Source: an uncultured Clostridia bacterium
Lineage (GTDB): Bacteria; Bacillota; Clostridia; Oscillospirales; Oscillospiraceae
Assembly: GCA_947173485.1 (NCBI GenBank)
Contig: CAMWFH010000006.1
Coordinates: forward strand, 1-64,000
Direction of reading: 5' to 3'
DNA length: 64,000 bases
Numbering within the stretch: position 1 is the stretch's first letter; every line of letters begins with the position of its first letter. Position numbers and translations under genes: made by a program. Shown here piece after piece: positions 58,692 to 64,000 of the stretch. Below the pieces are notes generated by a model, which saw nothing but the letters and a program-made list of their open reading frames with translations, did no database searches and was not told the origin of the DNA.

Positions 58692-59639
58692 ATGGAACGG
58701 ACCTTCAAGCGCATCGCTGAGGAGCTGAGACTGCCGCAGGAGAGCCGGGAGCGCATTCGTTCCCAGCTCGCCTCCTGCCCAAAACGATCGGAGGATATCA
58801 CTATGAAAAGACCAGCCATACGATCTCGCGCGCTGCTGCTCGCCGCCGCTGTGGCGGTGATGGCGGCATTGACACTGACCGCCGCCGCGGCGGTGGTGCA
58901 GCTGTTCAGGAACGATACCATCGTGTCCAGCATGGAGGACATCCCTATGCCTTCCGGTGAAGATGGCGCTCCTGGTGCTGTCGCCGTCACCAGCCCTAAC
59001 GGGAACCTGCCCTTCACATTGGAAGAGACGGCAGAGTCCAGCCGCTTCAAGTCGGAGGACTGGGACAAAGGCGAGCGCATCAACGGCGGTGTGGAGCTGG
59101 ATTACTTCCAGTGGGATTCCGCGGAGGTGCTGAGCAGCGATCCCGCGCTCCGCAGCCGCCGGGTCAGCCGGGGAGACGGCGCGGAAAAAATGGAGTATAC
59201 CGCCGAGGACCCCAAAGCCCTTTTGGACACCCTGACGGGGCGCGTCACCTTCGACCTGACGTGGATGGAGGAGCAGTACGACCACGTCCCGGACGCCGAC
59301 CTCTCCTATGTCGTATCGGACGCCAAGGGACGGTATGTCAGCGAGTACTTCGAGGCGCTCTATGCCAAGGAGGACGGCAGCGGATATGTCACGATAGCCA
59401 TGGAGAACAGGGCGAAGGAGGTCGACCGCGCCCAGGGCTATATCGTGGACGGGGACTATGAGACCGCCTACTACTACACCTCCGCCGATGGCTATGAGTT
59501 CCTGATCAAGATGGACCGCGGGTGGGTCTGGGTCCAGTGCTACACGCCCCGCGCCGGCATCAGCCTGGTCGGCGCCTATCTGACCGCGGAGGAGGTGGAG
59601 GATATCCTGGACCATCTCTCCCTGGCGATAGACGGGTAA
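58692..59639 (+). CDS. Putative anti-sigma factor, single-pass membrane protein
   Basis: 315 residues. A short cytosolic N-terminus (1-38, FKRIAEELRLPQESRERI) could bind the sigma factor; one membrane segment at about 48-70 (ALLLAAAVAVMAALTLTAAAAV); an extracytoplasmic domain of about 240 residues with Asp/Glu and aromatic residues and no cysteine-rich zinc motif in the N-terminus. Order and coupling with an ECF sigma gene make the anti-sigma role the best guess. The exterior domain is not recognised. ATG 58692 follows GGGAGGGA. Confidence 0.72.
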   Translation: MERTFKRIAEELRLPQESRERIRSQLASCPKRSEDITMKRPAIRSRALLLAAAVAVMAALTLTAAAAVVQLFRNDTIVSSMEDIPMPSGEDGAPGAVAVTSPNGNLPFTLEETAESSRFKSEDWDKGERINGGVELDYFQWDSAEVLSSDPALRSRRVSRGDGAEKMEYTAEDPKALLDTLTGRVTFDLTWMEEQYDHVPDADLSYVVSDAKGRYVSEYFEALYAKEDGSGYVTIAMENRAKEVDRAQGYIVDGDYETAYYYTSADGYEFLIKMDRGWVWVQCYTPRAGISLVGAYLTAEEVEDILDHLSLAIDG

Positions 59640-59683
59640 GGGCGCATCACAAGAGCATATCATACAAGCATATCACAGCGCAG

Positions 59684-59714
59684 GCAGGGGCTGTCCCGAT
59701 CGGACGGCCCCTGC
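59684..59714 (+). terminator. Terminator-like hairpin after the sigma/anti-sigma operon
   Basis: GCAGGGGCTGTCC (59684-59696) with GGACGGCCCCTGC (59702-59714), one mismatch, 5-base loop. No T-run follows. Confidence 0.55.
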
Positions 59715-59756
59715 TGGACTGTCTGCACAAAAGGGAGCGCAGATCGCAAAAAGGAC

Positions 59757-59785
59757 TGGAAATATCCCGCAAGATAGCGTATAAT
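59757..59785 (+). promoter_or_regulatory. Promoter of the zinc-ribbon/NhaC/CDF operon
   Basis: -35 TGGAAA (59757-59762), 17-base spacer, perfect -10 TATAAT (59780-59785), 45 bases before the first start. Confidence 0.68.
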
Positions 59786-59829
59786 ACGAGAGCTTGCAAT
59801 GCGATATGACCCACAAAAGAGGTGTTCAC

Positions 59830-60435
59830 ATGGAAACGAAACGGACCATAGGCTATATCTGTCCCGCCTGCGGCCGGCCGGTGCTGGGGGAGCGGACGGC
59901 CTTTGCCCTCACCGCCAGCGTGGCGGCGGTGATCTGTGACTGCGGCAAGGGCCGCTTCCTCTCCGAGCCCACGGAGACCGGGGCCCGCCTGACGGTGCCC
60001 TGCGGCCTCTGCGGCAAGGAGCATCGGGCGGAGGTGGACCAGAAGGCCCTGCTCCAGGGGCCGGGCATCGCCCTCAGCTGCCCGGAGACGGGGCGGCTGT
60101 GCTGCTATATCGGCCCGGAGGAGGCGGTGACGGCCCGGATGGAGGAGCTGGCCATCGCCCAGGAAAAGGAGAAACGGGCGGAGCAGGAGGAGACGGCGTT
60201 CTTGGATTCGATCATCATGTACGAGGTCCTGTCAGAGGTCAAGGAGATCGCCCAGCGGGGCGGGATCTCCTGCGGCTGCGGGAGCCATGACTACCAGATC
60301 GCCATCCGCCGCACGGCGGTGGACCTGACCTGCGCCGCCTGCGGCACGGTCCTGCGGCTGCCCGCCGCCACCGATGAGGACCTGGACAGCCTCTGCTGCC
60401 GCTATACGTTACAAATTCCGGGGAAAAAGCCATGA
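59830..60435 (+). CDS. Cysteine-rich zinc-ribbon protein of unknown function
   Basis: 201 residues, cytosolic. Many paired cysteines spread over the chain: CPAC (about 11-14), CDC and CGLC in the first third, then CPETGRLCC, a charged alpha-helical stretch (about 100-150), and CGCG and CAAC near the C-terminus. This gives at least two and perhaps three ribbon-like zinc sites. No catalytic motif is visible. ATG 59830 follows AGAGGTG; an in-frame start 36 bases earlier lacks a site. First gene of an operon whose next two genes handle Na+ and metal ions, overlapping the NhaC-type gene by ATGA. Confidence 0.7.
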   Translation: METKRTIGYICPACGRPVLGERTAFALTASVAAVICDCGKGRFLSEPTETGARLTVPCGLCGKEHRAEVDQKALLQGPGIALSCPETGRLCCYIGPEEAVTARMEELAIAQEKEKRAEQEETAFLDSIIMYEVLSEVKEIAQRGGISCGCGSHDYQIAIRRTAVDLTCAACGTVLRLPAATDEDLDSLCCRYTLQIPGKKP

Positions 60436-61730
60436 TCGTCTGTTTTGTCCTATTTTTGCTGCTGGTGGCCGGGTGCTTGGTCCTGGGGCGGTCCATCTTT
60501 TGGGCCATCCTGGGCGGGCTGGTCCTGTTCGCCCTTCTGGCCCTCCGGCAGGGCTTCGCCCCCAGGGCCATCTGGCGCATGGCCTGGGGCCAGGCCCGCA
60601 AAACGCTGCCGGTGCTGCGGATCCTGGCCCTGATCGGGGTCATCACCGGCCTGTGGCGGGCCAGCGGGACCATCGCCCTGTGTGTGGTCTGGGGCGGGGC
60701 CCTGATCACCCCCAGGTGGTTCCTGCTGACGGTGTTCTTCTCCACCTGCCTGCTCTCCTATGTGCTGGGGACCTCCTTCGGGGTGGTGGGCACCGCCGGG
60801 GTGGCCTTTATGGCCCTGGCCCGGTTCGGCGGGGTCGATGAGGTGCTGGCGGCGGGGGTCATCCTCTCGGGCATCTACTTCGGGGACCGGTGCAGCCCCG
60901 CCTCCTCCTCCGCCTCCCTGGTGGCGGCGGTGACGGAGACGGACCTCTATAGCAACGTACATCTCATGCTCCGCACCGGCGCTCTGCCTCTGGCCCTGAC
61001 CGCGGTCCTCTACGCCCTCCTCTCCAGCCGCGCCCCGCTCACGGCGGTGGACCAGTCCCTGCTGGGGGCCTTCTCCGCCGCCTTCTCCCTGACCCCCTGG
61101 GCGGCGGTCCCGGCGGCGCTGATGCTGGTGCTGCCCCTCTTCCAGGTGCCGATCCTGGTGACCATGGCCGCCAGCTCCCTGACGGCGGCGGCGCTGGCGG
61201 TGGGGGTCCAGGGCTTCTCTCTGTGGGAGACGGCCAAGATCGCCCTGCTGGGCTACCACCCCGGCGGCGCTCTGGGGCCGGTCCTCTCCGGCGGCGGGCT
61301 GGTGAGCATGGTAACGGTGCTGCTGCTCCTGCCGGTGACGGGGATGTACACCGGCATCCTGGAGGGCATCGGCGCTTTCCATCCCCTGGAGCGGCAGGCC
61401 GCCTCGGCGGCGGGCCGGGTGGGCCGCCTGCCGGTGACCGCGGCGGCGACTCTGCTCTGCGCGGCGGTGTTCTGCAACCAGTCGGTGGCGGTGATGCTGG
61501 GGAGCCAGTTCATGTCCGGCTGCTATGCCGACCAGCGGGAGCTGGCCCAGGACCTGGAGAACACCGGCATCCTCTTCGCCGGCATGGTGCCCTGGGCCAT
61601 CGCCTGCTCCGTGCCCCTGGCGGTGCTGGAGGTGGGCTACGGCGCGGTGGGCTACGCCTTCCTGCTGTGGCTGATCCCCCTGTGTTACTTCTTCACCAAG
61701 AGATGGTTTTTTAAGGAGGCTGCTTCATGA
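60432..61730 (+). CDS. NhaC-family Na+/H+ antiporter
   Basis: 432 residues, about 11 membrane segments. Exchanges Na+ (or an organic substrate pair such as malate/lactate in some members) for H+. The NhaC-type signature is present as SGIYFGDRCSPASSSASLVAA (residues 145-165), preceded by YVLGTSFGVVGTAGVAFM. Overlaps the zinc-ribbon gene upstream and the CDF exporter downstream by 4 bases each (ATGA). Could work with the Na+-pumping oxaloacetate decarboxylase, whose operon is far away. Confidence 0.9.
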   Translation: MIVCFVLFLLLVAGCLVLGRSIFWAILGGLVLFALLALRQGFAPRAIWRMAWGQARKTLPVLRILALIGVITGLWRASGTIALCVVWGGALITPRWFLLTVFFSTCLLSYVLGTSFGVVGTAGVAFMALARFGGVDEVLAAGVILSGIYFGDRCSPASSSASLVAAVTETDLYSNVHLMLRTGALPLALTAVLYALLSSRAPLTAVDQSLLGAFSAAFSLTPWAAVPAALMLVLPLFQVPILVTMAASSLTAAALAVGVQGFSLWETAKIALLGYHPGGALGPVLSGGGLVSMVTVLLLLPVTGMYTGILEGIGAFHPLERQAASAAGRVGRLPVTAAATLLCAAVFCNQSVAVMLGSQFMSGCYADQRELAQDLENTGILFAGMVPWAIACSVPLAVLEVGYGAVGYAFLLWLIPLCYFFTKRWFFKEAAS

Positions 61731-62893
61731 TCTCTCTGCTGGCCAGACGGTGGATCCCCCGGTGGGAGGAGGTCCAGGACCCCGCTGTCCGCCGGGGCTA
61801 TGGCGTGCTGTGCGGCGCGGTGGGCATCGGGCTGAACCTGCTGCTCTTCGCCGGGAAGCTGTTCGCCGGCCTTGCCAGCGGCTCGGTGTCCATCACGGCG
61901 GACGCCTTCAACAACCTGTCCGATGCCGGGTCCTCGGTGGTGACCCTCCTGGGGTTCAAGCTGGCGGCCCAGAAGCCGGACCGGGACCACCCCTTTGGCC
62001 ATGGGCGGATGGAGTATATCTCCGGCCTGATCGTGGCCATGCTCATCGTGCTGATGGGGGTGGAGCTGCTGAAGAGCGCGGCGGATAAGATCCTCCATCC
62101 GGCGGCGGTCCTCTGTACGCCAGTGGTCCTGGCGATCCTGGCGGTGTCGGTGCTGGTGAAGCTGTATATGTGGCGCTACAACCGGCAGGTCGGGCGGAAG
62201 ATCCAGTCCGCCGCCATGGCCGCCACCGCTGCCGACAGCCTCAGCGATGCTGCCGCCACCTCCGTGGTGCTCCTGGCCGCCCTTTTAGGGCAGGTCACCG
62301 ACCTGCCGGTGGACGGCTGGTGCGGCCTGGCGGTGGCGATGTTCATCCTGCGCACCGGCTACCAGGCCGCCCGGGAGACGATCAGCCCCCTACTGGGCCA
62401 GCCGCCGTCCAAGGAGCTGGTGCGGGAGATCTCCGACATGGTCCTGTCCCACCCCGAGGTGAAGGGGATCCACGACCTGATCATCCACGACTACGGCCCC
62501 GGCCGGCTGATGATCTCCCTCCACGCGGAGGTGTCGGAGAGCGGGCAGCTGGCAGTGCTCCATGACGCCATCGACAACATCGAGCGGGAGCTGGGGGAGC
62601 GGCTCCACTGCGCGGCGGTCATCCATATGGACCCTATCGCCACGGACGACGCCCTGGTAGGCGCCCTCCGGGCCCAGGTGGCGGCCCTGGTGCGCCGGGT
62701 GGACGAGCGAATCACCATCCACGACTTCCGCCTGGTGGCGGGGCCCACCCACACCAACCTGATCTTCGATGCCGTGGTCCCCTTCGGCATGGAGATGAGC
62801 GACCAGGAGACCGCCAACGCCATCCGGCGGCTGGTGGAGGGGATGGAGGGGAACTACTTCGCCGTCGTCCGGGTGGAGAAGGGGTATCTGTAG
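61727..62893 (+). CDS. Cation diffusion facilitator (CDF) metal exporter
   Basis: 388 residues. Exports divalent metal (Zn2+, Mn2+ or Fe2+) in exchange for H+. Six membrane segments in the first 210 residues with the metal-site Asp pairs: ADAFNNLSDAGSSV (segment 2) and AADSLSDAAATSV (segment 5); HPFGHGRMEY follows segment 2. C-terminal domain (about 220-388) is longer than usual, with a ferredoxin-like CDF dimerisation part and an additional about 80-residue extension (VRRVDERITIHDFRLVAGPT). Coupled to the NhaC gene by ATGA; the metal is not deducible. Confidence 0.93.
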   Translation: MISLLARRWIPRWEEVQDPAVRRGYGVLCGAVGIGLNLLLFAGKLFAGLASGSVSITADAFNNLSDAGSSVVTLLGFKLAAQKPDRDHPFGHGRMEYISGLIVAMLIVLMGVELLKSAADKILHPAAVLCTPVVLAILAVSVLVKLYMWRYNRQVGRKIQSAAMAATAADSLSDAAATSVVLLAALLGQVTDLPVDGWCGLAVAMFILRTGYQAARETISPLLGQPPSKELVREISDMVLSHPEVKGIHDLIIHDYGPGRLMISLHAEVSESGQLAVLHDAIDNIERELGERLHCAAVIHMDPIATDDALVGALRAQVAALVRRVDERITIHDFRLVAGPTHTNLIFDAVVPFGMEMSDQETANAIRRLVEGMEGNYFAVVRVEKGYL

Positions 62894-62910
62894 CGGTGAG
62901 AGGAGCTTCT

Positions 62911-63285
62911 ATGGGACGCAATGACCTGCTCCTGATCGGGGCGCTCCTGCTCCTGGCTGGGGCGGCGGCGCTGGCGATGGCCCGGACCGGCGGGGCGGGG
63001 GCCTATGTACAGGTGACGGCGGACGGGGAGACGATCGGCCGCTACCCCCTGGGGGAGGACCGGACCGTCACCATCGGCACGGACCGCTACAACATCCTGG
63101 AGATCCGGGACGGCGCCGCCGCCGTGGTGGAGGCCAACTGCCACGACTTCACCTGCGTTCGGACCGGGCGGATCTCCCAGGCGGGGGAGCGCATCGTCTG
63201 CCTGCCCCACCGGCTGGTGGTGGAGGTCGTGGGGGGCCAGTCCGGCCCTGGTGGCATAGACGCCGCGGCGGGAGACGGCCCATGA
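62911..63285 (+). CDS. NusG domain II-containing protein
   Basis: 124 residues. N-terminal membrane anchor (about 5-23, LLLIGALLLLAGAAALAMA), then an exported NusG-domain-II-like fold (PF07009): VQVTADGETIGRYPLGEDRTVTI and VEANCHDFTCVRTGRISQAGERIVCLPHRLVVEV with CHDFTC cysteines. ATG 62911 follows AGAGGAG; an earlier GTG lacks it. In Clostridia this family usually sits beside a Gx transporter and FMN-transferase or Rnf genes. ATGA overlap with the following gene. Function unknown. Confidence 0.88.
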   Translation: MGRNDLLLIGALLLLAGAAALAMARTGGAGAYVQVTADGETIGRYPLGEDRTVTIGTDRYNILEIRDGAAAVVEANCHDFTCVRTGRISQAGERIVCLPHRLVVEVVGGQSGPGGIDAAAGDGP

Positions 63286-63767
63286 GGACCCGCCGGCTGA
63301 CGGCCCTCGCCCTGCTGACCGCGGCGGCGATGGTCCTCTCCTGGCTGGAGAGCCTGGTGCCCCTGCCGGTGGTCCCCGGGGTGAAGCTGGGGCTGCCCAA
63401 CCTGGCGGTGATCTTCGCCCTCTACCGCCTGGGGACCTGGGAGGCCTGGACCGTCTCTCTGGTGCGGGTGGTGCTGGTGTCCTTCTCCTTTGGGAACGCC
63501 TATGCCTTCCTATACAGCCTCTCCGGCGCGGTGCTGAGCATGGCGCTGATGGCGGCGCTGCGGCGGAGCGGCTGGTTCAGCGTCACCGGCGTCAGCGTGG
63601 CCGGGGGCGCCGGGCACAACCTGGCCCAGCTGGCGGTGGCGGCGGCGGTCCTGCGAAACGGGGCCCTGGCCGGCTATCTGCCGGTGTTGCTCCTGGCCGG
63701 GACGGCGGCGGGCTGCGCTATCGGCGCGGCGGCGGCGGTGCTGGTCCGGCGGATCCCCCGGCTGTAG
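63282..63767 (+). CDS. Gx transporter family membrane protein (HepS_I-like)
   Basis: 161 residues, five or six membrane segments. Motifs of PF07456: ALLTAAAMVLSWLESLVP, GVKLGLPNLAVIFALY (about 32-47), SFGNAYAFLYSLSGAVLSM and GGAGHNLAQLAVA. Often annotated as heptaprenyl diphosphate synthase component I, but the sequence looks like an ECF-type small-molecule permease component. Coupled to the NusG-II protein by ATGA; the pair is a conserved clostridial duo. Substrate unknown. Confidence 0.9.
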   Translation: MRTRRLTALALLTAAAMVLSWLESLVPLPVVPGVKLGLPNLAVIFALYRLGTWEAWTVSLVRVVLVSFSFGNAYAFLYSLSGAVLSMALMAALRRSGWFSVTGVSVAGGAGHNLAQLAVAAAVLRNGALAGYLPVLLLAGTAAGCAIGAAAAVLVRRIPRL

Positions 63768-63791
63768 GGATACGTTCCCCGAGCCCTCTGG

Positions 63792-63829
63792 AAAAAAGCG
63801 TGCCCGCAGGAGGCTCCTCCTGCGGGCGC
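63792..63829. terminator. Terminator between the Gx transporter gene and the mazF-like gene
   Basis: GCCCGCAGGAGG (63802-63813) with CCTCCTGCGGGC (63816-63827) is a near-perfect stem. Six T follow on the minus strand (63797-63792) and GCGCTTTT on the plus side, so it serves both directions. Confidence 0.88.
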
Positions 63830-63838
63830 GATGCGCTT

Positions 63839-64000
63839 TTAGACCATCCGGTCGCCGGGGAGGCCGAAGCTGACGGCGATGGCGTTGTCCACCTTCTCCA
63901 TCAGTTCGGCGTCTAAGCGGCCCATCTTCTCCCGGAGCCGCCGCTTATCCAGGGTGCGGATCTGCTCTAGGAGCACAACAGAATTTCGCGTCAGTCCATA
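63839..64000 (-). CDS. MazF/PemK-type endoribonuclease toxin, C-terminal part (cut by window edge)
   Basis: The last 53 codons of a gene entering from the right edge, too short to stand out as an open frame. The translation contains SVVLLEQIRTLDKRRLREKM and GRLDAELMEKVDNAIAVSFGL, matching the C-terminal helix and dimer region of MazF/EndoA (NdoA) toxins as I remember them. MazF toxins cleave single-stranded RNA at short recognition sites and are neutralised by MazE. The N-terminal active-site region and any antitoxin lie outside the window. Confidence 0.8.
   Translation of the reverse strand, partial: YGLTRNSVVLLEQIRTLDKRRLREKMGRLDAELMEKVDNAIAVSFGLPGDRMV

Overview
The window is about 64 kb of a high-GC (roughly 60-65 %) chromosome with Firmicutes-type signals: A/G-rich Shine-Dalgarno sites before most genes, TTG and GTG starts, near-consensus sigma-A promoters with 17-base spacers, and hairpin-plus-T-run terminators. 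Spore-germination genes (spoVAD, spoVAE), a Na+-pumping oxaloacetate decarboxylase, a class III (anaerobic) ribonucleotide reductase and S-layer-homology surface proteins point to an anaerobic, spore-forming gut-type Clostridia member. The closest guess is Oscillospiraceae (Flavonifractor/Lawsonibacter/Oscillibacter-like). That assignment is inference from gene content, not from a search.

Layout. 1-92: 3' end of a 5S rRNA and its terminator. 115-2278: KDPG aldolase (with an extra C-terminal VOC domain) and sugar-acid kinase. 2340-8939 (minus): a complete oligopeptide/dipeptide/nickel-type ABC transporter (SBP, two ATPases, two permeases) whose last, overlapping gene is an unusual glutamine-amidotransferase/HD fusion. 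8978-10214: ferredoxin-type aldo/keto reductase. 10392-13367: nrdD-nrdG behind a promoter with an NrdR operator; sfsA converges on them. 14166-17750: the four-gene oxaloacetate decarboxylase operon (gamma, biotin carrier, beta, alpha). 17836-19433 (minus): rsmD-coaD-coiled-coil protein. 19510-22600: PfkB sugar kinase, galM and a membrane protein. 22630-25569 (minus): csoR-copA copper efflux with CsoR operators and an in-frame internal start that could yield CopZ. 25581-27051 (minus): spoVAD-spoVAE. 27130-28110: low-GC island with two orphan genes and a perfect 14-bp hairpin. 28117-29521: MATE exporter.

29567-35771 (minus): an M60 metallopeptidase with a dockerin-like module, followed by an SLH-anchored protein with a possible cohesin-like module, under a perfect-consensus promoter. 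35786-45953 (minus): cysteine desulfidase (cyuA), a branched-chain amino-acid-type ABC importer (livJHMGF), dihydroxyacetone kinase dhaK-dhaL, a GAF/PAS/degenerate-AAA+/Fis regulator and an ATC-hydrolase-family protein, all collinear. 46144-48649: a YesMN-type two-component pair. 48695-52088: a large hybrid sensor kinase. 52100-53374: a FecR/leucine-rich-repeat lipoprotein built from 66-bp DNA repeats. 53443-57609: malic enzyme, SLH protein, a tiny membrane protein and pyruvate kinase. 57662-59714: a hypothetical protein, then an ECF sigma factor with a putative anti-sigma factor. 59757-63767: an overlapping operon of zinc-ribbon protein, NhaC-type antiporter, CDF metal exporter, NusG-domain-II protein and Gx transporter. 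63839-64000: the C-terminal end of a MazF/PemK-type toxin, cut by the window edge.

Central metabolism is well represented: Entner-Doudoroff steps (eda, kdgK) produce pyruvate; malic enzyme, pyruvate kinase and the Na+-pumping decarboxylase act around the PEP/pyruvate/oxaloacetate/malate node, and the decarboxylase turns oxaloacetate decarboxylation into a sodium gradient that an NhaC-type antiporter could exchange. I saw no CRISPR array, insertion sequence, prophage or integrase. No gene-free stretch exceeds 300 bases; the longest ones (about 240-270 bases at 10215-10475, 14045-14284, 45884-46143 and 48582-48852) are accounted for below by promoters, operators and hairpins.
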